The position numbers and the translations under genes are program-made. From the NCBI RefSeq assembly GCF_020360975.1, contig NW_025408668.1, positions 3,534,001 to 3,598,000 on the forward strand: DNA of 64,000 bases, in the 5' to 3' direction. How positions within the stretch are numbered: the first letter of the stretch is position 1; each line of letters starts with the position of its first letter. Under the pieces are notes generated by a model, which saw nothing but the letters and a program-made list of their open reading frames with translations, was not told the DNA's origin and ran no database searches. This document shows positions 1 to 11,075 of this stretch, one piece after another. The DNA is from Hirsutella rhossiliensis (Eukaryota; Ascomycota; Sordariomycetes; Hypocreales; Ophiocordycipitaceae).

Positions 1-3000
1 TAGAGGTTAATTTATTAAAATAGACGTTATATCGCTATTACCTCTTTAGCTATATTAGTAAAAGTAAGAAGCTCTACTTCGGTTAATAAGGTAGTAACTA
101 TAGTCTATTTACCTACTTTCTATATAACTAGTCTTCTAAATAGGATAATAATATATCCTTAGGATAACTTTCTAGTTTCTAGATCGTCTATAAATATAGC
201 GTTTAATATAATATATAGGTCTTATAGAACACTACTATAATTAATCTTAATTAAGTTTATAGCGCTGCTTACTTTATTAAATTAGATAGCTATAAATCGG
301 CTTAACTAGAGATACTCTATTAGGCGATCTATTAAATAGTCGTGCCTATCTAATAGGTTTAGTAGGAGTTCTACTAGCTTAGCTATTACCTTAGCGATAT
401 TAGGTCGTATAATAATAGCGACGTAGTTAATAGAGCCGACCTTTTACTAGTATCGGTAAACCTAGTTAGACTTAGCTTAGTTATTTCGGGGCTATAGGTT
501 ATTAGTAGGGAATAGGTTTCCCTTAAATTAATCGCGTTAGGTAATTCCGTATTAATTCGCGATTTTCTCGATATATAAATCTTAGTAGAGCTATAGCTTA
601 CGTGCTATTCTATCCTATAAGATTCGGATGCCTAGGAACTATTTAAGTTCTCCTAGGTTATTTATTTTATATTAAGCTTTAAGTTTAACGATAAATTCGT
701 TTACTACTTCCTAATATTTAGCGCGATATAGTAGGATAATATCGTCTATAAAGAAGAAAATAGTAAGCTAGTTATTTATAAAGAGGCATAGTTCCTCCTA
801 GCTTTACTTAAGACCGAGCTTCTTAAAAGCTACGGTTAAGTCTTTTTACTATAGTAAAGGTAACCTTCTAAGTCCGTATAATACTTATAGTAGTTTTAGG
901 ACCTATCCTTTATAGCGATAGCCGTCTAGGAATTAGACGTAAATATCTTTATTAAGGAGACTATATATAAACGTATTAACTACGTCGAGCTATTATATCT
1001 TAAGGTCGAATTTAGTAGCGATAGCTATTAATATCTAAAAGGAGCGCCCTATAAGAGTAGCTATATAGGTGTCCCTAAATTCTAGCTACTAAAGGTCGCC
1101 TCGAACGTAGATCTATGCTTTAAACTTCTAAAGGTATCTATATTTATTAAACTTATACTTAAACACCTAAGTTAGTAGTAGGATCTAGACAGTTATATAA
1201 TCCCTTAAGATTAGCTAGACCGTTCCTTATTTATTTACGCTTATCTATTTAGTTTCTATAGCTTTTCTAAACTCTAGCTCGAATTAATAGCCGTTAAGCT
1301 TATAGTAGTTCCTTAGTTTTAAGGGAAGGCTTCTATAGTATATAATTAGTTCGCGACCGGTAAAGAAGCTACTTTAGTAAATCGTATAAGAGCTACTTAC
1401 TACTTCTCGAGCTTTTATACTTAGCTTTCTTTTACGTGCCGATTTCCGTTTAGGTTAGTCGAGTTTATAGTCTAACTATTTTATATTCTTTTTCGGTTTC
1501 TACTCTATAGTCTAATCCTTTGCTTCTACTTAAAGCTAGTTATTAATATTACGCTATATAGTGCTAGCGGGAGGAGCATCTTCCCGTTCGTTATTATAGT
1601 TATCTTTCTAACTTAATTAAATATCGCTATCTTAATAATCTAAGTTTTACTTATCTTAATCGTTAAGCTACTAATCTATATTATCGTTATTAAGTTAATC
1701 TTAACTAATAACCTATATAGTTAACTAGGCCTTATCTTTACTCTCTATCTCTTATATAGATTATAATTCTAGCTCGAGATATACTTCTAACCTAATTCTT
1801 TTATATTCCTTAAGCTCTAAGTTACTATCGATATAGGTAGGGAGTTCGACTTATAGTTCTATTATTTCGATATAAAGCTTTTACTAGTAATCCTTTAGAT
1901 CGTAGAAGCGGGTTTCGTTAAATATTATATCTCGCACTTAACGAACCTTATATTTCTCTAAAATCTAGATTCTAAAGATATTAGTTAAGTCGTACCTAAT
2001 AAGGTATCTAACTTCTACGTATAGCTAGGTCTTTAGATCTTTCTTTTGCTTCCCGTTAAGCGCTGCCGGCGTTATTAGATATATATAATATCTATAGGTC
2101 TTAAGGTAAGTAATATCTAGCTACGTATATAGATATCCGTTATTATATTTACTATCTTATAGCTATTAGTATAGCCGTTAAAAGGGCGTTTTCTAGTTCT
2201 TAACCTACTAGGGCGATCTATTATATAAGTAAACCGTAGTCTTCTAGATTTCGGGCTATAGTTCCTCGGGGAAGTTAGCGCCGATTCTTATCGTATAAGA
2301 CTAGGTAGATATTACCCCCCTAGATCGCTTAGTAGGTCTATTTTATACCGGCGTATAAGGCGTAGTTAGTTTGTCCTTTATTCCTTTAGACTTAATCTAG
2401 GCTAAGTATTCGGTTTAAAGTACGCGGTTATTATCTCTATAGATAACGTAGATTAAGAGATTAAACTACTATTAAGCGTAGACTTTAAAAGATATTAATA
2501 CGCCGAGAACGCTTTCTTTAGTCTAATTATCTAAGAGATAGATATAAACTATATTAGTATAGTCGTCCTTAATTAGTATTATAGATCGCTTACTATTATA
2601 ACCGACTTTTAAGGCGAATATATTAATATAGATACGCTAGAATAGTCGAGATGCCTTCCTTTATAGGATTCGCCGCGAGATAGTACTTCTAGCCTTTATA
2701 ATAGCGTAGTCTTTATATTCGACCGTAATCGGGCCTTTAATCTTAGCTCCGATTATTTATTAAACTAGGTGCACGAGGGCTTACGACCTAAGATAACCTA
2801 GGCGTTAGTACTACTATATAGATTCTATAGCGGACTTAGGTCTCGGCTACGCGGATAAAGTAAAGGCAGTTGCCGACTAGGTATACGATTTATAATCTAC
2901 TTAGTTATATTTAATAATAGGCTAGCGAAATCGCCTCTAAGTACGAAAGATCGTCTTTCTATCTTTTAAGATAGCGCTTATTATAGGGTTCTAATTATAT

Positions 3001-4740
3001 CCTCTCTTAAGAAAGAGATTAAGAGATATAATATTTATATAGAAATTTAGGATATAGGCGACGTTCTATAATCTAAACTTATCTAAGCTTTTAATATAGA
3101 TAAGAACGTCTCTATATCTATAGATCTTAAGTAGTATATCTACTAAGAAGGCTACTTTAGGCTTATCTTAGGACTTATATATGCCTTCTATAAAGCGTAC
3201 TAAATTATTATAAATATAAAAGTCCGATCTAGAATCTATAATAAACGAGTTATAGAGTAAATAGACTAGTAATATTAAGAAAGCTAACTTAATTTATAGA
3301 TCGGATAACTACTCTTACTCCTAGTACTTCTTACCTTAGTTCTCTTTATCCTTAGCTCTAAGTCTAGCGAAGGCAGTACCTTAGAATTCCGGTAATTCTT
3401 ATCGAGACTCTTCCTTCCTCTTATAACTCTTAATAGACCGTTCGATTTTACCCTTAGTAATAGGGTCTTTAAGCTTTTAATTAATTTCTTCCTAGACTTT
3501 ACTATCTAGAGACTATCCTTTAAGTCGTACCGAGTTAAAGAGATATAGACATTCTAAGTAGAAATGCCTATAACTATAGAGGCATAGTAGTTTTCCTCCT
3601 TAGTTCCTATTAGGTTTTAATATTCGGGTTATACTAGAAGTATCGGGCTCTCCTTTACCTTAGAAGGTAGAAAATATACCTTTAGTATCTAAGTTACTAG
3701 TAGATAATTAATATAATCGCTCGAAGATCCTACTAATCTTAATTCCGTTAGGGAAAGTCTTTTACTACTCGTCGTCTAGATTAAATAGGGCATTTACTTC
3801 TATCTAATTAATCTAGACTTTAAAGAAGGTCGAGTCGATTACGTTTATAGCTTTAAGGAAATAGCGAGTTAGTCGTAGGTCTCTTATATTAGGTAGGTCG
3901 AGATTCTTAGCTTTATTTAAGACGACTTACTACTTTAAGATCTATTCTTTAACTTTAGACCGGCTAACTACCTTAAGCGTTATATAGTATCGATCTATAA
4001 CTTTACTCTCCTAAGCTTAGTTAGTTAGTTTAACTCGGTTTTTTAAGATTATAAGTTCCTTAGCTATATTATCTTCCTTAGCGATAATATTATAGTATTT
4101 ACTAACGGTCTTTACGATATATTCTTATAATTTTACGAGTGCCTTAGTTTTATCCTTATAAGTCTAGAGCTAGCTTCGATACCATGCCTTAAAGATCTAA
4201 AACTTAGTAAGGCTATCCCCTTATAGTTAGTATATACCGGTAGTATTTTCCTAGACTTCTCCTAGCGTTAGTTCGACTAGCGGTATTAGAGCCGGCTTAC
4301 GCGTAATAGTAAGGTTAATAAAATCCTAGATTTATTAATTCTTTATAAATTTACGAATAATACTAATCTATAGATCCTAATTACTAGGGCCTTTAAGGGT
4401 AACCTAGAAAGAGACTTTAAGGTCGTTAGCGGCTATTTTAGCGTGCTTATTATTAGTAAGGTAAACGTAGTAGAAGTAATATATATAGTAGAAACCTAGC
4501 TTAGTAGACCGGGCTTATAACTATTATATAATAAGATACACGGATAGTATAGGTAACTAAGCAACGATCTAAAAGGAGATCCCTTATAAATCGGGCAACG
4601 AAAGACTCTTAATTCTCTATCTAAGTAATAGTAAAAAGTTAGCTTCTTATACTTATAATTTTAGGCTAAGTAGCGATATTACTACCTAGGTAGTATAGAT
4701 AACGACGTTACCTAAAAGGTTCGAATTTATTACTAATATA
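1..4740 (-). mobile_element. RIP-destroyed Ty1/copia retrotransposon relic
   Basis: This TA-rich block has almost no CpA or TpG but keeps CpG, which is the signature of saturating RIP. On the minus strand the reverse-transcriptase active-site box is still readable: the codons for I-D-D lie at 741-749, inside a hydrophobic FF-IDDI-LL context, and are preceded by the GL..E.CLF stretch typical of copia RT (about 760-830). Further right, near 2430-2650, a minus-strand frame reads like the copia integrase core, with K-DDYT at about 2558-2571. The order integrase then RT matches copia, not gypsy. The frames are closed by many TAG codons. The left end lies outside the window and the right end is not resolved; 2.7-4.7 kb is probably the gag and leader part but shows no motif I can name. 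Confidence 0.75.
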
Positions 4741-4799
4741 GCATTACGAACTGCTTGCTGCCTATTAAGTAGCATAGTAAATAAGCGTTCCGATCTTAA

Positions 4800-6068
4800 T
4801 ACTATCTATATATCCTAGTCCCGGTTAATAGTGATTTCTAGGCAGATAAATACGGAAACACACCGTTTTATTATATAGCTTTTATATTTATCTAATATAA
4901 TTAGTCTAGCATCTAACTTATTAGTAGGCCGCATCTTAGGAAATAGACTCTCTTAAGCCACTTAATAGCGATAGGTTGTCCGTCTATCCGTTAGGCGAGG
5001 TAATATAATACTAGTCGGCTATTTTGCCGAATTCTATTACGAACTACTATTTCTAGAGTTCTTTGCCCTCGAAAGGAATGCTAGGAGTAAGGGCACGGCC
5101 GTCCGCGGTAATAGCTTCGAAAGGAGGTCTAGTTATAAGGCTATAGTCCTTTTAAAAGGGCCTTCCCTTTTAGGTCTATAATCCTAACCTTAAGACTATC
5201 TAAACCTAATAAAAAGAGGTTAGGTAGTTAGAATATTAAGCGGTAAGTTAAACGCTTACTAAAGCTAGATATAATACCGCCCTCGTCGGTATTTACGGTA
5301 TTCTCTAGTTTAATCCGCCTATACCCCTTATCCCTAATATCGAAGTACTAGTAAACCGCCCGAGGCGTGAAAGTGTTAAACCTATTAGCTTCCTAACGTC
5401 TTTTATGCTTATTCTTAATCTCCGGATAGCGATTAATGAATTTAGTAGACCGGTTGCGGCCTACTATCCGCTTATTATTTAGTTGCTTTATAGAGTCTCT
5501 ACGTAGGCGCGGATCGCTCTATAGGAAGGAGCAGAGCTAAGAGACTCTTAACGGATAACCTAAGATATAAAATAAGCCTTCTAATTCTTTCTTAAGTGTT
5601 TATAAACCTAGATTTAATTAGCTAGGGCTACTTAGTCTTTTATTAATCGGAAATAGACTATTAAGGTATATCGTACTTTTAAGTAGCGCGATACTACGAA
5701 AAAGCGTTATTTATAATTTAAGATATAATAATTATATTCTACTCCCTAAAATAGATATATTAAGGCCGTTTTAAGGTTATTTTAGATATATAGTAGAGGA
5801 ATAATAAGAATAATTATCGTAGGGAGGGAAAGAAAGATTACGCGGCTAAATAGTAATTTCGCGCGTAACGTTAATATAGACTATAGCGCCCTATATAAAC
5901 ATTTAATCTCTTAAAAGTAGAATTCGGTTAATTCTCTATCTATTCTAAGCAACTACTTACGAAAATCTTTAAAGTTGGCTGTAATCGGTGTAAGTAAAAT
6001 GGTAGACTTTTAGTGGAGTTTTTTTCAATTGCGCTACCGAAAGGGGGGTGTTACCGAAAGGGGGGTGG
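4800..6068 (-). mobile_element. Truncated Fot1/pogo-type DNA transposon, RIPed
   Basis: The minus strand carries remnants of a DDE transposase of the pogo/Fot1 family. A CENP-B-like helix-turn-helix region lies at about 5350-5560, the N-x-DE-x-G box holding the first catalytic aspartate at about 5276-5295, and the region corresponding to the LDGH box at about 4885-4920. The frame is interrupted by RIP-type stops. The right terminus is a double inverted-repeat unit, TACCGAAAGGGGGGTG twice, ending at 6068. From about 4800 rightward the sequence is collinear with the complete relative at 43786-45967; left of that homology is lost, so the left third is missing, probably through juxtaposition with the copia relic. 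Confidence 0.75.
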
Positions 6069-6089
6069 AGTATGGTATCTGATCGTACA

Positions 6090-6720
6090 ATAATTAAGCA
6101 AAGCTGTAAATTTGAGCTACGTAGTGACGAAGTACACGCAGTGCGCAGATTCAGCTGTGCTTCTTTACTGAGGAAAAAGTGCAGACCACTTTTTCCTTAC
6201 CCAGCGTTTTGATTGGCCTACTCATTATTTGCAGAACCATCATTGGTCAGATTTACCCAGAGTTCACCCGGAGGCAGCGTTGTGATTGGCCAGAGCCGAT
6301 GTATACTGTACGCCGTAGAATTATTCGTACCGTACAAAACGCTTCTGATTGGCCAACATGGTTTACCCGCTACTTTGCCATACGGAAGTTTACCCCCACC
6401 TTTGCCGCCACAGACCTGACAGCGCGCGCCTTACATCAATGCTTTGTTGCATCTTCGTAGCACAGTAATTTACAGCTTTGCTTACTCCTGTGACGGCGTA
6501 TTCGGCGGCAACCCAGGTATCTTAATAATAATACTCGACCTTCAAAAAGTCCCTTTATCCACGTTTATGCCCACTTTTGCCCTCTCCTTCGCGAGAATTC
6601 GGAGCCCTTCCCTCGTCAGCGGGTTCCAGGCACAGCAGTGAAGCCGTAATTGTAGTCAGTCTTTGGCCGAGGCCGGGTGACTGAGAAAGCCCACGAAGTC
6701 ATGGGCCGGCCGCAAGCACC
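6090..6720. other. Non-RIPed spacer with repeated CCAAT-type boxes
   Basis: Composition returns abruptly to about 50% GC after 6068. GATTGGCC, an inverted CCAAT box, occurs at 6211-6218, 6284-6291 and 6347-6354, with CATTGG at 6241, each near a TTACCC motif, suggesting degenerate units of about 65-73 bp. The only open frames (93 aa at 6179-6460 and shorter overlapping ones) have no recognisable domain. I regard the stretch as non-coding or as decayed repeat sequence. Confidence 0.4.
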
Positions 6721-6725
6721 CTCAA

Positions 6726-6745
6726 GTGTTACCGAAACGGGGTGG
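6726..6745 (-). repeat. Isolated pogo-type terminal-repeat fragment
   Basis: GTGTTACCGAAACGGGGTGG matches the outer part of the terminal repeats at 6068 and 45967 but has no transposase sequence beside it. It is probably the footprint or extreme end of a further lost copy. Confidence 0.5.
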
Positions 6746-7149
6746 GGTATAATAACAGTCTTTTCATTCCACGAGCCACGCTGATCGCAGTACGACTTAC
6801 CTGACCACGCATCCGGGCCCGGCCGTACTAGTGGCGGTGCAAGGCTGTCCGGACCCCTGATCTGCTTCCTCTTCTAGACATATTCTGCATACCTAGTTCA
6901 GCACCACTAGGATAGTGTCGTTATTCGCTTGGATAAATTGGGGAGGGGGGACATGCTAAGTTGATACTTGATTCGTATTAGCGGCAATGGAAAATGAAGG
7001 ACCCCGGCTGCGCCCACTGTTGAACCAGACATCAAAAGTGGAGGGACCGTAGAGAGGACCGGTAGATGTGGCCTATGTGGCGGCTGCCTCAATACCCACC
7101 CACACACGTGGGGAGGCGCAGGACCCCGGCTTGTAGTTATTTTTACCGG

Positions 7150-7400
7150 CGACTGTGAGAGACGAGGAAGTCCTCTTTCTCAATGTGGTTGACCCCTGCG
7201 AGCATCTTCTCTTGAACGTTCCGCCCATATATCGTTTTCAAGGGTGGAGTACCGCAATGGCATTATCCGTACAGTACTTGCCAAATTCCGGCGTAACATG
7301 GCTGCCGTGCCCGTCGAGAATGAGAAGTCGACGTGTTCCAACCGTACGGCGCCGTGTGTATGGGTCGAAAAGTGCCTTTAAGGGATTTCCCGGTGATCTG
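7150..7400 (-). pseudogene. Pogo/Fot1-family transposase fragment
   Basis: A minus-strand frame contains the catalytic signature LLILDGHGSHVTPEF (about 7275-7335). It is preceded by an FDPYT-like stretch and followed, after a frameshift near 7238, by YGRNVQEKMLAG and HIEKEDFL, which match the segment downstream of the second aspartate in pogo/Fot1 transposases. Only this central DDE portion survives; the helix-turn-helix domain and termini are not visible. Unlike neighbouring relics it is not RIPed and has decayed by indels. The surrounding longer frames (7155-7556 plus, 7263-7484 minus) are shadows. Confidence 0.75.
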
Positions 7401-7885
7401 CCGGATCGGGTGATTCGCCGGATTGGTTCGCAGAGGGGTCGGTTCGAAGCCGGCTGGAGGCACCCCTGGGCGAACAGGGTACACCCGGGTTCCCGCCCGT
7501 CAACAGGGAACAGCGTCATGAGAGAACACAATCGGCGTACCAACCACCATCAATGACTAACACAACCACGCTTCAACTTCGACACATCGCGCTTCAGTTG
7601 CTGGGAATAGGATGCTGAACACTTGGAGAAATTAACCTTCAAGCAGGTCTGTCATGGAGCGAACAGTGGAATAGTTGGCGCAGCGTAAGATGATTTGTGG
7701 GGCTTGGGGTGTCATGCATCAGTGTATCGAACCGTCAATAGCCAGAGCGTCTAGGCCCTATTAATATAGGGACCTACCCGTTGGCGGGGAAGGAAGCCAC
7801 AGGGCTCCACTAGTACCTTACCTACCTTGGCCAATTACCCCCGGGGACCTCGTATCGCCATAATTCTTGCCCAGTTCTCGCTTGT

Positions 7886-8096
7886 CACGACCCTGCGCGT
7901 CAGCGTAGAGACACCAGCGCAGAACCTCACCAGTGTCACGTGCCCAAGCAGCATCACGTGCCCACATGCGACCTCGTGCTTACCTGAGCGCTGCTGAGGT
8001 AACCTCGTGCATATGCACATAAGGGCCAGCTCGGTCGTGTAGTCTAGTCTTTCTTTCTTGCTCCTTAGCTTTGAGTCTTCGTTCATAGTGCCAATA
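7886..8096 (+). repeat. Probable solo LTR fragment of a third chromovirus-like family
   Basis: The stretch starts TGTCACGACCC and has a CT-rich segment followed by CTCCTTAGCTTTGAGTC. This parallels the layout of the 189-bp LTR at 8537-8725, where CTCCTTAGCTTTAGG occurs at the same relative place. A RIPed partial copy of its first 75 bases lies at 51545-51632. No internal element or target duplication is visible, and the right boundary (..CAATACA) is a guess. Confidence 0.45.
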
Positions 8097-8477
8097 CATC
8101 TTTATAGCCGTCAAGGCTCGTATGTGCCTGGCCGAAACATCGCTTATGCGTTACCAAGCCCCGTTTCTTGGGGCTGGTATGCAGTTGACCCCTCAAGTCG
8201 CCTTATGTTAGATGCTTGTAAGCAAGGGTCAAAGGCAACAGCTCTACCGGGCCCGCAATAGTGCGGGAAAGTCCCTGTTTAGTCTCGTATAAGTATAACT
8301 CGCACGCAGCAAGATTAACTAGGAGGCCCATGCGAGTGTAGATGTTCCAAACGGGCGCTATACCTAGATCCTAGGATAGTGGAGACTTTGAAATACGTTA
8401 TAAAGAGGGATTTTTTTAAACCTTCAACAAGGCTTTCAAAACTGGATCAGAAAGGTACTTCATTTTGTATTATTTAG

Positions 8478-8486
8478 GTATAAAGT
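8478..8486 (+). promoter_or_regulatory. Possible original TATA box of the CinA-domain gene
   Basis: GGTATAAAG lies about 50 bp left of the retrotransposon target site. If the chromovirus (8537-14244) and one target copy are removed, this box falls about 145 bp upstream of the proposed ATG at 14335. The insertion would therefore have separated gene and promoter by 5.7 kb. This is an inference from position only. Confidence 0.35.
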
Positions 8487-8536
8487 CTAGGCCTCTCCCA
8501 GCTCCCCTAGAATCAGTCACAGGACACAACTTCCAC

Positions 8537-8725
8537 TGTAACGGGCTGAGCCCGTGAGGGTCTCGGCTCCGCTCTCGACAAGACCCACCGGAGCTCCGCT
8601 TATAAGCTCGTGCCATCTTCGAGAGCTTTCCTTTCTTTTCTTTTCTTCTTCTTTTCTCCTTAGCTTTAGGATACTCGTCGCAGTCGCTCAGCTAGTTGTC
8701 AACACACTCAGTTGAGACCGTTACA
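8537..8725 (+). repeat. 5' LTR of chromovirus 1
   Basis: It begins TGTAACGGGC and ends CCGTTACA, so the termini are inverted. It contains a short AT motif (CTTATAAGC, about 8599-8607), a long pyrimidine tract (about 8628-8660) and TTAGCTTTAGGATA just after it, the likely transcript start. By eye it is identical to the 3' LTR. Confidence 0.95.
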
Positions 8726-8726
8726 T

Positions 8727-8738
8727 TATCCTAAAGCT
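8727..8738 (+). other. Primer-binding site complementary to the element's own LTR
   Basis: TATCCTAAAGCT lies one base inside the 5' LTR and is the exact reverse complement of AGCTTTAGGATA at 8662-8673 within the LTR, just downstream of the pyrimidine tract where transcription should start. Twelve matching bases are what is expected for the self-priming mechanism established for Tf1 and related chromoviruses, in which the 5' end of the RNA folds back as primer. Confidence 0.8.
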
Positions 8739-9171
8739 CCGCTTTCATCGTTAAAGCCTTTGATCACAATCAATTGGCAGCGCTGTTCAGTTCCCTTTGT
8801 GGGTACGCGGAGTGGCAGTAGCTTGGGCAATCCTGTGTGGAACGCCCGCGACGAAAGTGCGTGTGTGTACGGCGCCAAAGCCAGCTTGGCTCGCGTCGCG
8901 TAGCTCTCATCTCCCGAGCAAAGGACGTGGAGCGTCAATCTGCTCTCCGTACGGCGTGCGGTTGAGCGAGAAGTACGTGATTGCTGCTTGGCTCCCAGTG
9001 TGGACGGCAGCAGCTGGACTAGAAGCCCTGTGCAGAACGTCCAGCCGTGTAGGAAGGAGCCTTCGAGGCGTTGATAGCGTTCGACCGTTGTCGAGATATC
9101 CCTTCCGTATCAGACTTGCTGTGTGATCAAGTCGCCCTCAGTCCTGAGAGACGAGGAGAAAATCTTCAGTC

Positions 9172-10346
9172 ATGGAGGCAATCGATTCCCAGCAAGGTTC
9201 TTTTGAGCCTCAATCGATGATGCAAGCCCTGGCTGCAGTGATGGACAAACTAGAAAGTGTGTGCAAGCCAAGAGGCCGAACGCGAAGAGATGCGATCGCA
9301 GATCCGAATCCTCCAAACAGCCGTCTCAACTCCGACTCCGGCAAATGAACCAGTCGCTCCTATCGAACCGATGTCCGACAACACGCCTCAATCGATCGAG
9401 ACATCCGAAAGAATCCCATCAAAGAGGGTAAAACCAACCTTGCCTGATCCGCCGAAATTGATGGAACCAGGAAAACTTCCGTCCCTGGTTCTTAGAGATG
9501 AAAGCGAAATTGGCTGTGGACCGACAGGCATTCGACAATAAAGAAGCACTCTTCGCCTATGTGTACCCCGGTTGGCGGAACAGCCCAGAACATGGCCGCT
9601 GCTTATTACGAACAGGGCGGTATCGATGGTGCTCGCCCCAGATCTGTTTCTCGACTACTTGAACCGTCGGTACGGGGACCCGAACGCAAAGGCACGAGCA
9701 CTGGATCGACTTCGATCGTTGAAGCAGAAGCCTGATGAGAGTTTCGCCAGTTTCTTCCCAAAGTTCGAGAAAGAGCTTGCCGATAGTGGCGGTGAGTGGG
9801 CCGACGTGGTGCAAATCAATTACTTGGAAGGAGCAATTAATAATAGGCTCAAGTCGAGTCTCGTCAGTGCCGTCAGTCTCCGAAGGATTTCAACAGCTAC
9901 GCCGAGCTACTCTGACGATTGGCTCGCGCCTAGATAGCCTCAATTTCACCAACGACAACAAGGCCGCGAGCAGAGGTCAAGAAAGGAGTATGGTCGTTTA
10001 TCCGAACCGCTCGAGTCCCGACAAAGCCCCGTCACCCGGATCGCCAACCACGTCGTCCCCCGTCCGATGATCAGATGGATTGGGAACCCGTGAAAGCAAA
10101 TCGGTTGATAAACGGCAGGAGGGCCCGGAGGAAAAGCAATTTGTTCCGTTGGAGGAGCGCAAATGTTACGAGTGCGGGAAGCTTGGCCATCTTGCGGCCA
10201 AGTGTCCCGGGAAGGAGCGGCGGCAGCAGAGAGTCAAGGTCCGTGTCGAAGAGAAGACAAGAAGCTCGAGAGCAAAGCACCAAGAGCCCGCGGAGAGTTC
10301 TAGCGGGGATACCTCCGATGACCATTCGAAAACGAGTAGCTCCTGA
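9172..10346 (+). pseudogene. Chromovirus 1 gag, frameshifted
   Basis: The likely start is ATG 9172 (MEAIDSQQGSFEPQ..). The capsid-like part is spread over three frames: 9172-9265, 9257-9541 and 9541-9650, where a third frame reads WFLEMKAKLAVDRQAFDNK, with further shifts near 9570 and 9900. A CCHC zinc knuckle, CYECGKLGHLAAKC, lies at 10164-10205. Gag would form the particle and bind the element RNA. At least four indels are needed to restore one frame and no RIP-type stops are seen, so the breaks are indels, either real or from assembly. Confidence 0.8.
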
Positions 10347-10379
10347 CGAAAATCGCCGTCAGGAGCGCGCAAAGGCTGA

Positions 10380-10776
10380 GGCGGAATGGGCAACTCAGAA
10401 GGACGAGATGGACTGTGAAGGCCTCTACGTAAATTTCGGTATCAATCGAGAGTATTTCACCACGGCCTTCGTTGACTGTGGTTGCCTGTGTTATGGGACC
10501 ATCAGTGAGCGCCTTGCCCGCAAGCTTCACCTGCCGCGTATTCCGATTAAACCTCGAGCGTTGGAGCAGGTCAACACATTCTCACCCGAGGCCATCTGTG
10601 CCGTGACCTACTTCGACTTCGATATCGACGGGTACCAGAAGAAAAGAGCTTTTTTCTACGTTGTGCGAGACCAGACCGATCCTGTGATTCTGGGCAAGAA
10701 GTGGTTGAACCAGGAGGATGTCACCTGCGATTATCGCAGAACCTCTTGCATATCGGGACGCACGACCATTGGGTGA
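10380..10776 (+). pseudogene. Chromovirus 1 aspartic protease region
   Basis: Within the open frame 10075-10776 the second half (from about residue 112) is a retropepsin-type domain: AFVDCGCLCYGTISERLARK places the catalytic Asp at 10474-10476, followed by the hydrophobic strands and VILGKKWL near the end. The active-site triad is D-C-G rather than the usual D-S/T-G. The frame stops at 10776 and the link to RT continues in other frames. The first half of this frame is a shadow of gag. Confidence 0.7.
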
Positions 10777-11075
10777 AAGGCCGAGACCCGAAGGAGGAGG
10801 AACGGTGCAACATACGAGGACAGGCGGCGTTCGTGTTCGCCGGAATGGTTCGCCGAGCAAGAAAGTTCAAGCATCGAGACGATGGAGTGCGGATCTTCGC
10901 CGCAAGCCTGAAAGACATTGAGAAGGCATTGACTCCGAGGAAGAAGTCAGACCCGAGAGAGAAGCTGCCCGTCACTACCACGAGTACCTATCCGTCTTCG
11001 ACCGCGACCAAGCGGACCAACTCCCACCGCGTCGTCCGGGGTGTGATCACAAGATTCAGTTAGAGAGAGGTCCTG

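Noticed and set aside
1..5900. Organellar (mitochondrial) or bacterial origin of the TA-rich DNA
   Set aside because: CpG is retained while CpA and TpG are depleted, and degraded nuclear retrotransposon motifs are readable; this is RIP, not organellar composition.
8797..9126. 109-codon frame in the chromovirus 1 leader
   Set aside because: Lies between the primer site and gag, has no similarity to gag and is probably untranslated leader.
9257..9541. Separate small protein of 94 codons
   Set aside because: It is one frame-shifted piece of gag, continuous in sense with the neighbouring frames.
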